38,945 nt of DNA from a virus. Positions 28,817-36,604 of this stretch are shown here, piece after piece (the first letter of the stretch is position 1; every line of letters begins with the position of its first letter). Both the position numbers and the translations under genes were made by a program. Under the pieces are notes generated by a model, which saw only the letters and a program-made list of their open reading frames with translations, was not told where the DNA came from and did not search any database. The stretch lies in the IMG/VR virus record IMGVR_UViG_3300035183_000236, positions 1 to 38,945 of that record; one strand, given 5' to 3'.

Positions 28817-29434
28817 ATGGCAAACGTAAGTCGTCCAACTGGGTTTCGCCCAGTTCGATTCCTTTCTGGTGCGCCTTATAATGGTAAAGTAAATCTATAC
28901 TTCATTCCAGCATCAGATTCAACTGCTATGGCAGTTGGTGATCTTGTTGATCTGGCAGGAAGTGCAGATTCTAACGGCGTTCCAACCATTGCACGCGCAA
29001 CAGCGGTCAATGGCCCATTCCTTGGTGCTATTGTAGGTTTTCTTCCTTCAGGCACTAACCCTGTAGACGGTGTTCTTGGTACAGGAACGGCAGATCTTTC
29101 TCTGTCCGGTTTCCGTCAAGCTTCTACTGCTCGTTATGCACTTGTTGCCGATGATCCAGATCTTATCTTTGTGGCTCAGGCAAGTGGTGCCTTCGCTGTA
29201 GCAGATACCGGTCTAAATGCCAGTGTTTCACTTGGCACTGCTGCTTCAAATGGCGGCGCTGGCATGTCTAACATGCAAGTAGATATGTCAACGAAAGCAA
29301 CAACTGCCACACTTGGTCTGCATATTCTTGGTGCAGTTCGTAGTGTCGAAAACGATCTGAATGACACTTCAAACCTAAAACTTGAAGTCATGATCAATCA
29401 GCATCGTCTAGGCAAGGGTGTTGCCGGTGTATAA
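28817..29434 (+). CDS. Structural protein, probable head decoration
   Basis: The 205-residue protein starts MANVSRPTGFRPVRFLSGAPYNGKV and is rich in Gly, Ala, Ser and Thr with many short beta strands. This profile is common in head decoration proteins encoded immediately upstream of the capsid gene. TAGGAGG precedes the ATG, a strong ribosome site fitting high expression. Confidence 0.7.
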   Translation: MANVSRPTGFRPVRFLSGAPYNGKVNLYFIPASDSTAMAVGDLVDLAGSADSNGVPTIARATAVNGPFLGAIVGFLPSGTNPVDGVLGTGTADLSLSGFRQASTARYALVADDPDLIFVAQASGAFAVADTGLNASVSLGTAASNGGAGMSNMQVDMSTKATTATLGLHILGAVRSVENDLNDTSNLKLEVMINQHRLGKGVAGV

Positions 29435-29447
29435 TGGAGGATAACCT

Positions 29448-30356
29448 ATGGCTCTAATTACTACTGGCAATTTTGCAAAAGCGCTATGGCCTGGTGTAAA
29501 TGCCTGGTACGGAAAAGCGTATAATGAATACCCTGTCGAGTATGATAAACTCTTCGATAAATTTACGTCTCGGCGTAATTTTGAAGAAGATGTTGGTGTA
29601 TCGTCATTTGGTCTGGCTATCCAGAAAGCCGAAGGTGCACCAGTATCATATGACTCAGAGCGTCAGGGATTCATTACTCGGTATACGCATGTCGTGTATG
29701 CCCTTGGCTTCTCGGTTTCTCGTGAGGCTATGGAAGATGACATGTATGACATCATTGCACAGCGGCGTGCTCAAGGTCTTGCATTCTCAATGCGCCAGAC
29801 CAAGGAAGTTGTTGGTGCAAATGTCTATAACCGTGCATTCAATCCATCTTATCCTGGCGGCGATGGCGTTTCTCTGATCAACACCGCACATCCAAATGTG
29901 GCGGGCGGCACTCAATCAAACCGTCTCTCAGTTGACTCGGATCTTTCCGAGGCAGCTCTTGAGCAAGCTTGCATTGATATTCAGGGATTCCGTAATGACC
30001 GTGGTCTACTGATCGCTCTTCGCCCGACGTCACTTATCATTCCCTATACCCTAGAGTTCGAGGCTCATCGTATTCTAAAATCAGTTGGCCGTACTGGTAC
30101 TGATCTGAACGATCCCAATGCTCTGAAAGAGATGGGGATGATCAAGAATATCGTGGTAAGCCACTTCCTGACTGACACGGACGCCTGGTTCCTTCGTACC
30201 AATGCCCCGCATGGTATGAAGTACTTCGAGCGTCGTGCCGATGAATTTACTACCGACAATGACTTTGATACTGAGAATGCCAAGTTCAAAGCCACGGCTC
30301 GTTATTCATTCGGCTGGTCAGACTGGCGCGGTCTATACGGCTCACCAGGTGCGTAA
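29448..30356 (+). CDS. Major capsid protein
   Basis: The 302-residue protein MALITTGNFAKALWPGVNAWYG has the order of a capsid subunit of the Mu gpT-like type. It includes YTHVVYALGFSVSREAMEDDMYD, NTAHPNVAGG, LIIPYTLEFEAHRIL, and a C-terminal FKATARYSFGWSDWRGLYGS. It forms the head shell. AATGGAGG is a strong ribosome site. A terminator follows directly. Confidence 0.87.
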   Translation: MALITTGNFAKALWPGVNAWYGKAYNEYPVEYDKLFDKFTSRRNFEEDVGVSSFGLAIQKAEGAPVSYDSERQGFITRYTHVVYALGFSVSREAMEDDMYDIIAQRRAQGLAFSMRQTKEVVGANVYNRAFNPSYPGGDGVSLINTAHPNVAGGTQSNRLSVDSDLSEAALEQACIDIQGFRNDRGLLIALRPTSLIIPYTLEFEAHRILKSVGRTGTDLNDPNALKEMGMIKNIVVSHFLTDTDAWFLRTNAPHGMKYFERRADEFTTDNDFDTENAKFKATARYSFGWSDWRGLYGSPGA

Positions 30357-30357
30357 T

Positions 30358-30386
30358 AAAACAGGGGGATAACTTCCCCCTGTTTT
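30358..30386 (+). terminator. Hairpin terminator after the capsid gene
   Basis: AAAACAGGGGG and CCCCCTGTTTT form an 11-bp stem with a 7-base loop, ending in a short T-run. It would limit transcription after the capsid gene, making capsid protein more abundant than downstream products. Confidence 0.75.
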
Positions 30387-30397
30387 GAGGAGTCGAT

Positions 30398-30805
30398 ATG
30401 CCACTCACAGTTAATATCTCATATCCAAAAGTTAGAGATGTTTATACCAAGGTAATACCAATCCTACGTACTGATAACGCGACAGTAAAATGCGTATTGC
30501 CAAAAAATGCGGTTATTACTCAAGTAATGGTAAACCAGACATCAAACGCAGTTACTGGAGCGGGCTCATTCAGTCTAGGATGGAGTGGTAGTGCAAATGC
30601 ACTGATTAATGCATTTTCTATGGCAACTACCAAAGTTGGTTTGGTTGCTCCGGGAACTGCGGTTGGTGCGTCTGTTGGTACCCAACTTACCGAAGATAAA
30701 CAGATCATTTCAACCTATACGGTTGGAACATCCACCGCTGGCGGCGAGGGCTATGTACTCATCGAGTACTTCGTCCCAGGCTCTGGCGAAGGTATGTATG
30801 ACTAA
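30398..30805 (+). CDS. Hypothetical structural protein, 135 aa
   Basis: MPLTVNISYPKVRDVYTKVIP is followed by Ser/Thr/Ala-rich beta-strand sequence (GSFSLGWSGSANALINAF) and an end VLIEYFVPGSGEG. It is probably a beta-sandwich virion protein. GAGGAG precedes the ATG. Confidence 0.6.
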   Translation: MPLTVNISYPKVRDVYTKVIPILRTDNATVKCVLPKNAVITQVMVNQTSNAVTGAGSFSLGWSGSANALINAFSMATTKVGLVAPGTAVGASVGTQLTEDKQIISTYTVGTSTAGGEGYVLIEYFVPGSGEGMYD

Positions 30806-30813
30806 TTAGGGAT

Positions 30814-30831
30814 GGGGGGATTATTCCCCCC
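30814..30831 (+). terminator. Weak GC hairpin
   Basis: GGGGGG-ATTATT-CCCCCC is followed by TCTCTT rather than a clean T-run. It could be an attenuator or an RNA stability element between two structural genes. Confidence 0.4.
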
Positions 30832-30851
30832 TCTCTTCCAAAGGAAGATAA

Positions 30852-31385
30852 ATGCGTTCTAAATCAGTCACATTATCTGCTGTTGGTGTTTCCAACTGGA
30901 TTCCAGTCAATTGGAAACAGCGACCAGTGAATATTGGTGTAGCTGTTGATTTCAGTTCCGGTGCATCTGGAATTACTTACGAAGTACAGCATACATTCGA
31001 TGATCTTGGAAAAAAGACCCCAATTACAAGTATTTCAAGATCTGGAAATACTGTTACTGTCGTTTTTGCCAGTGACCATCTTGTAAATGCAAATGATTCC
31101 ATTGTAGTAGAGGGATCAGGAATTAGTGGAGCAGATGGAGTATTTCCTGTTGCTTCTGTTGTAAACAGCACCACTCTTACTTATACTACGTCAACTTCAG
31201 GAACTGCTACTGGCAATACAGACACACGAGTAACTTTACTTCGTGTATTCCCACATGAATTTCTCACAAATAAAACAGTAACAGATGACGGTAACTATGC
31301 TTTTCCTATTACTGCGGTTAGACTGTCTGTTTCAGCATTAACTGCTGGCGCAGCCACACTAACTGTAATTCAAAGCGGAGCTTAA
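30852..31385 (+). CDS. Hypothetical structural protein, 177 aa
   Basis: A beta-rich protein with MRSKSVTLSAVGVSNWIPVNW opens, then ITSISRSGNTVTVVFASDHL and SGISGADGVFPVASVVNSTTLTY. The latter is a small immunoglobulin-like or ubiquitin-like virion repeat of the 'GxxxV...VxFxSDHxLxxGDSI' type. Likely a virion or tail surface protein. No catalytic motif. Confidence 0.6.
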   Translation: MRSKSVTLSAVGVSNWIPVNWKQRPVNIGVAVDFSSGASGITYEVQHTFDDLGKKTPITSISRSGNTVTVVFASDHLVNANDSIVVEGSGISGADGVFPVASVVNSTTLTYTTSTSGTATGNTDTRVTLLRVFPHEFLTNKTVTDDGNYAFPITAVRLSVSALTAGAATLTVIQSGA

Positions 31386-31386
31386 T

Positions 31387-31821
31387 ATGCTATTGAAACG
31401 AGTCTATGAAGACGGCCGTTGCACCAAAGTAGAGATTAAACATACTGGTTTCGATAGAGAACAGAATTTCTCTACCAGACTTGTTTCTGGTGCAATGGCC
31501 GAAGGCTGGATGCGAATGGATGATAAGCACATTTATATAAAAACTACGGAAGAGGAACTTGTTTACAAAATAAACAAGCGTCCTGGCTACTATTGTTGCT
31601 TTGATGATAAATATTTTGAATCTGTAGATATGGTCAAAGCATGGGTTGAATCTAATTATAAAGGTAAAGAATCTCCAGATCCACAGAACCCGCTTGGGTA
31701 TAAGAAACTAAATCATTATGAGTGTGTTCTTGAAGCGCACCAGCATGAAAAATATAAAGCAAACAAAAAGGACAATTCTCCCGGATTTATGAAAAAACTG
31801 AAGGAAATGATTTATGGCTAA
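31387..31821 (+). CDS. Hypothetical protein, 144 aa
   Basis: MLLKRVYEDGRCTKVEIKHTG and a middle with YKINKRPGYYCCFDDKYF. The C-terminus is basic (KANKKDNSPGFMKKLKEMIYG). The ATG follows the previous stop by 2 bases. Possibly a structural adaptor; no family recognised. Confidence 0.55.
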   Translation: MLLKRVYEDGRCTKVEIKHTGFDREQNFSTRLVSGAMAEGWMRMDDKHIYIKTTEEELVYKINKRPGYYCCFDDKYFESVDMVKAWVESNYKGKESPDPQNPLGYKKLNHYECVLEAHQHEKYKANKKDNSPGFMKKLKEMIYG

Positions 31822-32284
31822 CATGGTCATGAATATTGCCCTTGGGCGTGTAGCGGAACTGTATAATCGTGTGGATACAAATGATCCTGCAAACTCAGTA
31901 TTAGTAGTTATTGCATGGAACGCATCTGCATCTGATGCTACTATTAAAGACGTGGATACTGTAGCTGCGTTGGAAGCAACATCAGGAGTGGATGAAGTTA
32001 CTAATACCGGTTATGCGCGCAAAATCTTATCTGATGCAGATCTTGTTGCATTTGCTCCAGATGATGTTAATGATCGTGTCGATCTTGATATTCCAGATCA
32101 GACTTGGACAGGAGTAGCAGCAGGAACAAACTGGACAGATCTTGCAATTTGTTACGATAATGATTCTACTTCTGGAACAGATGCCAACATCATTCCTCTG
32201 ACCTGGCATGATTTCGTAGTCACACCTGACGGATCGGATATTACAGCACAAATTGCCGCTGCCGGTTTCTACAGGGCACAATAA
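31814..32284 (+). CDS. Hypothetical structural protein, 156 aa
   Basis: The protein starts MANMVMNIALGRVAELYNRVD. It contains ANSVLVVIAWNASASDATI and a C-terminal WHDFVVTPDGSDITAQIAAAGFYRAQ. The last pattern is shared by tail-tip or fibre-associated proteins that I have seen in other phages. The stop is immediately used by the next ATG (TAATG). Confidence 0.6.
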   Translation: MANMVMNIALGRVAELYNRVDTNDPANSVLVVIAWNASASDATIKDVDTVAALEATSGVDEVTNTGYARKILSDADLVAFAPDDVNDRVDLDIPDQTWTGVAAGTNWTDLAICYDNDSTSGTDANIIPLTWHDFVVTPDGSDITAQIAAAGFYRAQ

Positions 32285-32649
32285 TGAAAAAAACCATTTT
32301 GGTAATCCATAATTTAGTTTCGTTATCTATATTTGTAATTTTATTAACATCGTTCTCAGTTGCGTTTGCTGGAGATGTACGAGCATGTCATGTAAATCCT
32401 GATGACATTATGAGGAACGCTGATGGAACTATCAAAAGGAGTCAAACAGCAAAGCACAAGTTCATGAAGGAGCACCCATGTCCATCTACTGGCCTTACTA
32501 CTGGCTCGTGTACAGGGTGGTATATTGACCACGTCATCCCTCTGGCTTGCGGCGGGTGTGACGACACTGTCAACATGCAGTGGCTCCCTGAGGCCATGTG
32601 GAAGGACAAGAGCAAGTGGGAACGCAAAGTCTACTGTGGAGGGTTATGA
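32284..32649 (+). CDS. Secreted HNH endonuclease-like protein
   Basis: The N-terminus MKKTILVIHNLVSLSIFVILL...SVAFAGD is a signal peptide (basic start, about 20 hydrophobic residues, AFA cleavage site). The mature part has four or more Cys (ACHVNPDD, HPCPSTGLTTGSCTGWY, ACGGCDD, VYCGGL), and the HNH core YIDHVIPLACGGCDDTVNMQWL. Export would put a nuclease in the periplasm, where it could cut incoming DNA. Base composition changes within the gene at about 32455, AT-rich before and GC-rich after. Confidence 0.75.
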   Translation: MKKTILVIHNLVSLSIFVILLTSFSVAFAGDVRACHVNPDDIMRNADGTIKRSQTAKHKFMKEHPCPSTGLTTGSCTGWYIDHVIPLACGGCDDTVNMQWLPEAMWKDKSKWERKVYCGGL

Positions 32650-32652
32650 ACC

Positions 32653-33222
32653 ATGAAGAAGTCTCTCCTGATTCTGAATGACTTGGTGATCGCAATCGTA
32701 GTCGAGATTATCTCGTGGCCTCTGGCGCTCTTGGTTCCAATCGTGGCACTCTTTGCCAAGTGGGACGACAAGCCGACGACTTGGACCGGAGGTGCGGACG
32801 ACTACGAACACCCTGCTATCCGTGGCGACCTGCCTCGGTGGGCATACATCTGGGGGACTCCTGACGAGCGGCTGCCAGGTGACGTTCGTATGCCGCAGAC
32901 GCGCGAAGTGCTCGAATGGGCAACCAACAAGTTCGGAGACAAGGTTGGCCGCTACCTGACGAGCGTCTGGTGGCTTTGGCGCAACCGCATGTATGGCCTC
33001 TCGTGGGTCACCAGCGCACGACCGAGCGACGGAGAGTTTGACAAGCCGCAGACGCCCGGGCTTGTGTGGCGCGAGAGCGAAGGCATCTGGCGGTGGTGGA
33101 ACAGGTTCGGTCCTGTTGAACTTCAGGCTGGGTGGAAGCCACATAGGGCAGACGAGAAGGCGCACACGCAATATGGCCCGTTCGTGGTGATCAGGTACGT
33201 ATCGGTAAGGAAGGCAAAGTAA
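32653..33222 (+). CDS. Conserved phage membrane-anchored protein, 189 aa
   Basis: An N-terminal membrane segment (VIAIVVEIISWPLALLVPIVALFA, about 12-35) precedes a soluble Trp-rich part. The soluble part has WDDKPTTWTGG, HPAIRGDLPRWAYIWGTPDERLPGD and WWLWRNRMYGLSW. I know this 'DLPRW...TPDERLPG' pattern from other phages (DUF7338-like), function unknown. GC-rich unlike the genes to the left. A GGAGGG site precedes the ATG. Confidence 0.65.
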   Translation: MKKSLLILNDLVIAIVVEIISWPLALLVPIVALFAKWDDKPTTWTGGADDYEHPAIRGDLPRWAYIWGTPDERLPGDVRMPQTREVLEWATNKFGDKVGRYLTSVWWLWRNRMYGLSWVTSARPSDGEFDKPQTPGLVWRESEGIWRWWNRFGPVELQAGWKPHRADEKAHTQYGPFVVIRYVSVRKAK

Positions 33223-33225
33223 ATA

Positions 33226-33321
33226 ATGGCTCTCAACGTAGACATACCGTTCGCCACCCGCCACACTGGAACTTATGATCTGCAAATCATTGATGACAAG
33301 TATCTTGATAATATCGTATGA
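33226..33321 (+). CDS. 31-aa ORF
   Basis: MALNVDIPFATRHTGTYDLQ and a short end KYLDNIV. It exactly fills the gap and overlaps the next ATG as ATGA. The packing supports a real small gene; function unknown. Confidence 0.45.
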   Translation: MALNVDIPFATRHTGTYDLQIIDDKYLDNIV

Positions 33322-34085
33322 CAACACGAACTGACAATTTTAATCGTGCGAACGAAACACCACTGGCTTCTCCGTGGAGCACTTGCTTCGGGGGTGGTGT
33401 GCGTCTGGTGTCAAACGCCGTCACCAATGTAGCTAATACTGAATCTGGAAGCTACTACTCCGACACGTGGGGCGCAGATCAGGAGTCGATGGCTACCGTC
33501 GGCAACCTGTCGCCTAACACCAACTATGCGGAACTTCTTGTCCGCGCCGACGGAAGCGGGAACGCATTCGCGCTGACCACTGACGGACAGTCCGGGGCGG
33601 GACACACAGAATTCGCCCGGTGGAATGCAGGGACTTACACATCCCTTGGTGGAGTAGCAACGACCTTCGCAAACGGCGACAAGATGCGCCTCACTGTCAG
33701 CGGGTCGTCTGGCTCGATCACGCTGACCGCATATAAGGACTCAGGCAGCGGGTGGGTGCAGGTCGGCCAGATCACAGGCCAGACTGGGCCAAACAGCGGA
33801 GCGCCCGGCGTCGGCGCTTACGGACTCGCCACGGTGGACGACTGGACCGGCACGGATGGCGCGGCCTCCACGACACTCGACCAGAAGGTCTACCGCTACT
33901 TCAATGACGACGGCAGCGAGAGCGGGAGCACGGCGATGGCCTCACAGAATACAGATGTAACCGTGTCTCCAGGAGGCGTCTTCCGAATCCGTTTTGGAAT
34001 TCAGGCAACTGGTGACCCAACTGGAAAACAATTCCGCCTCGAATACGACAACGTGGGCGGATCGAACTGGAGACAGGTACCCTAA
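33318..34085 (+). CDS. Probable tail/fibre protein with concanavalin-like (LamG-type) fold
   Basis: FNRANETPLASPWSTCFGGGVRLVSN, YSDTWGADQESMATVG, YAELLVRADGSGNAF and ITLTAYKDSGSGWVQVGQ follow the strand order of LamG/concanavalin-type sugar-binding domains. The Gly/Ser/Thr-rich end is beta-structured. It probably binds host surface glycans. The gene is GC-rich (part of the 32455-35385 block). Confidence 0.6.
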   Translation: MTTRTDNFNRANETPLASPWSTCFGGGVRLVSNAVTNVANTESGSYYSDTWGADQESMATVGNLSPNTNYAELLVRADGSGNAFALTTDGQSGAGHTEFARWNAGTYTSLGGVATTFANGDKMRLTVSGSSGSITLTAYKDSGSGWVQVGQITGQTGPNSGAPGVGAYGLATVDDWTGTDGAASTTLDQKVYRYFNDDGSESGSTAMASQNTDVTVSPGGVFRIRFGIQATGDPTGKQFRLEYDNVGGSNWRQVP

Positions 34086-35068
34086 TGTTTCATACAGTTT
34101 CACGGGTAGCAGAAAGCTCGACTAGTACAGGCACCGGCGACTTCACGCTCGCTGGAGCGCTGGCTGGGCACATCCGCGCGAACCAGATTCCGAATATCAC
34201 GGTCAACGACTTCTTCGACTACCTGATCGAGTCAGTCGATGCAAACGGTGTTCCGAACGGTGCTTGGGAAGTTGGTATCGGCACCTATAGCGCAGCGAAC
34301 ACACTCTCTCGCACCATTGTCACCGAGTCGAGCAACAGCGGATCGCTTGTCAACTTCGGCGCGGGCACGAAGTACGTTTACCTGAGCCCCATCGCTCTGC
34401 GGTTCGGCCTAAACCGTAGCAGGTGGGCGTTTTACGAGACGGATTTCCTCGGTCCGGCAGGCGCGGCTACGCTAGAAGCGGCGTCGATGATCTGGGACGT
34501 GGCACTCATCGGCGCTGGCACTCAGGTCAAGGTCGCTGGCACCGCAGGGCACCCCGGACAGTGGAGACCTTCATCTTCCACGACTGCGAACAGCGGCGCA
34601 TACGTGCTTACTGATACGACCGCTTTCTCCATCGAGGGTGGAGAGGTCAGCGAATTCATCATCAACCCGCAAACGAACACAAATACCACGATCCGTGCGG
34701 GGCACCACAACGCGACAACCGCGACCGCGCCGACCAACGGCGTGTTCTTCGAGATCGTTGCTGGAGCGGTTACAGGAATCTGCCGCAATGCTGGCACTCA
34801 GACAGCGACAGCGACGCTCGCAACGCTATCGACTGCGACGTGGTACAGGCTGAGATACCGCGTCAACCTTGCCAAGACAGAAGCTCTGTTCCAAGTCTTC
34901 AGTGAGTCTGGAACGCTGCTCGGCTCCGGCACCGTGACGACGAACATACCTACGGCTGCCAACACAATGGGTCATGGGTTGATCGCCACTAACAGCGGCA
35001 CGACCGCCGTTGCGCTCGTGATCGTGGACTATATGTCCCTCGCGTCTCTCCGTCGCCTGACGAGGTAA
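34085..35068 (+). CDS. Probable tail fibre / receptor-binding protein
   Basis: The N-terminal part MFHTVSRVAESSTSTGTGDFTLAGAL...GNWEVGIGTYS is the 'virion-attached' segment seen in many phage fibres (here AWEVGIGTYSAANTLSRTIV). The C-terminal 180 residues (AFYETDFLGPAGAATLEAAS onward) form a beta-rich LamG-like or fibre domain. Starts on the last base of the preceding stop. GC-rich block. Confidence 0.65.
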   Translation: MFHTVSRVAESSTSTGTGDFTLAGALAGHIRANQIPNITVNDFFDYLIESVDANGVPNGAWEVGIGTYSAANTLSRTIVTESSNSGSLVNFGAGTKYVYLSPIALRFGLNRSRWAFYETDFLGPAGAATLEAASMIWDVALIGAGTQVKVAGTAGHPGQWRPSSSTTANSGAYVLTDTTAFSIEGGEVSEFIINPQTNTNTTIRAGHHNATTATAPTNGVFFEIVAGAVTGICRNAGTQTATATLATLSTATWYRLRYRVNLAKTEALFQVFSESGTLLGSGTVTTNIPTAANTMGHGLIATNSGTTAVALVIVDYMSLASLRRLTR

Positions 35069-35072
35069 TAGA

Positions 35073-36080
35073 ATGCAGTGGCGCGTATACGGGCGGCTTC
35101 CGTATGCGCCCGGCCTGAAACCTCCATTAGAGGCGGAGGTTCACCTCGTCGATTCGACGTTCATCGCTGCTGGTGCTTCGACGAGCACGACGCAGCGGCT
35201 GACGGGGCTCACCGGCACCTTCACCGCTGGCCGGATCAGTGACGACACGAATCCGCTACCAAGCATCGACATCGGCAACAACGGCAACACCGAGGTCGAG
35301 TTCTGTGTCAAAATCTCAACCTCGGTAGCCAATGGCACCCAGTTTAAGTTCCGCATTACGGACAATGGGACGCCACTAGATACCTATACTGTTACACCTA
35401 ACGTTACAGTTAATACAGGTGGAGGTCATATAGTATCGGTAGGGCAAGTAACAGAAACAGATTCTGTTTTTGCCATATCGAAAATAAAGACAAAAGCAGT
35501 AAATCAGGCTTCAGAGACAGATACTGCTCAGTCAATAACAAGATTAAAAACAAGAGTAGTAGGTCAAGTTTCAGAAACGGATGCAGCATTTGCTGTATCC
35601 AAAATCAAGACAAAACTTGTAGGACAAACTTCAGAAGCAGATCTTGCCCAACCAATTTCTTTTGGTGGAGCAAAGATAATAACAGTAAATCAAGTAACAG
35701 AAACTGATACTGCATTTGCTGTATCAAAGATAAAGTTAAAATCCATTTCTCAAACTAATGAGACTGATACTGCAAATGCAATTACAGTTCATAGTGTAAA
35801 AATCAGAATAGTAAACCAAGTTACTGAAACGGATACTGCAAATTCAGTATTCAAATTAAAGTTAAAAGTACTAACACAGATTACAGAAGTAGATACAGCA
35901 AATCCAATCAATTGGAATCCAAAGAAAAGATTGGTATTGTCTGTAACAGAAATTGATACAGCTAATCCTATTTCTACAGGATTAATAGAAAGTAAAAGTG
36001 GGGTTTCTGTAAAATTTATTGACGGTGTGTCACTACCAGATGGGGTAACACAAGGAAAACATGTCAGTTTGGATGATTAA
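35073..36080 (+). CDS. Tail protein with nine ETDTA repeats (mosaic gene)
   Basis: Residues 1-110 are a GC-rich N-terminal domain with beta strands (FTAGRISDDTNPLPSIDIG, VANGTQFKFRITDNG). From about residue 118 on, nine repeats of 20-22 residues follow the pattern V-x-Q-V-T-E-T-D-T-A-x-A-x-S-K-I-K-x-K, coded by AT-rich DNA. The repeats could form a stalk or spacer in a fibre. The last 20 residues (SVKFIDGVSLPDGVTQGKH) are different. The gene looks like a fusion of modules from two sources. Confidence 0.65.
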   Translation: MQWRVYGRLPYAPGLKPPLEAEVHLVDSTFIAAGASTSTTQRLTGLTGTFTAGRISDDTNPLPSIDIGNNGNTEVEFCVKISTSVANGTQFKFRITDNGTPLDTYTVTPNVTVNTGGGHIVSVGQVTETDSVFAISKIKTKAVNQASETDTAQSITRLKTRVVGQVSETDAAFAVSKIKTKLVGQTSEADLAQPISFGGAKIITVNQVTETDTAFAVSKIKLKSISQTNETDTANAITVHSVKIRIVNQVTETDTANSVFKLKLKVLTQITEVDTANPINWNPKKRLVLSVTEIDTANPISTGLIESKSGVSVKFIDGVSLPDGVTQGKHVSLDD

Positions 36081-36332
36081 ATGGACTTTACAAATATAAT
36101 AATCTTGGGACTAACTACAGGACTTGGTGTTCTTGGGTTTCTGGTCAAATCTCTTTATTACAATATGAGAGAAAATATGGTAGAACAACGAAATGAACTT
36201 AAAAAAATTGAGAATGAACTTCAACAAGTAAAAGTAGATTATGTTCATAAATCTGATTTAATTGCTATAAAAAATGAAATTATGGCAAGATTCGATAAAT
36301 TTGAGGATAGACTTGAAGCCTTAAGAAAATGA
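36081..36332 (+). CDS. Small membrane protein with coiled coil
   Basis: MDFTNIIILGLTTGLGVLGFLVKSLYYN has one membrane span, then a charged coiled coil of 45 residues (RNELKKIENELQQVKVDY...FEDRLEALRK). It resembles i-spanin or holin-associated proteins but also many other phage membrane proteins. It overlaps the next gene by ATGA. Confidence 0.6.
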   Translation: MDFTNIIILGLTTGLGVLGFLVKSLYYNMRENMVEQRNELKKIENELQQVKVDYVHKSDLIAIKNEIMARFDKFEDRLEALRK

Positions 36333-36601
36333 AAGATTACTATAAACCTGGTACATGGAATGTAGTTTGTCCAGTCTGTGGGCAGAGATTCAAATCTGAT
36401 GAAATGAAGAAAAGATGGGATGGTTTATGGGTATGCCGCTACGACTGGGAACCACGTCATCCGCAGGATTTGATAAAAATCAAAGCAGAAGAAACGAACA
36501 AAGTTGCGTTTTCTTATCATGAAACTGAAGCAGATGTTTCTCCATCATGGTCTATTCCATTTGAATCAGTTCCACCTGGTACATTTGACAACGGATTGTA
36601 A
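36329..36601 (+). CDS. Small zinc-ribbon protein, 90 aa
   Basis: VVCPVCGQRFKSDEMKKRWDGLWVC carries a Cys-x2-Cys...Cys zinc-ribbon-like motif, followed by RYDWEPRHPQDLIKI. This family sits among tail genes in several phages. Nucleic acid or protein binding is possible; function unknown. Confidence 0.65.
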   Translation: MKDYYKPGTWNVVCPVCGQRFKSDEMKKRWDGLWVCRYDWEPRHPQDLIKIKAEETNKVAFSYHETEADVSPSWSIPFESVPPGTFDNGL

Positions 36602-36604
36602 AAT

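Noticed and set aside
32644-33327. 227-aa minus-strand ORF
   Set aside because: It mirrors the GC-rich membrane protein gene, which has a good start and matches a known phage protein pattern.
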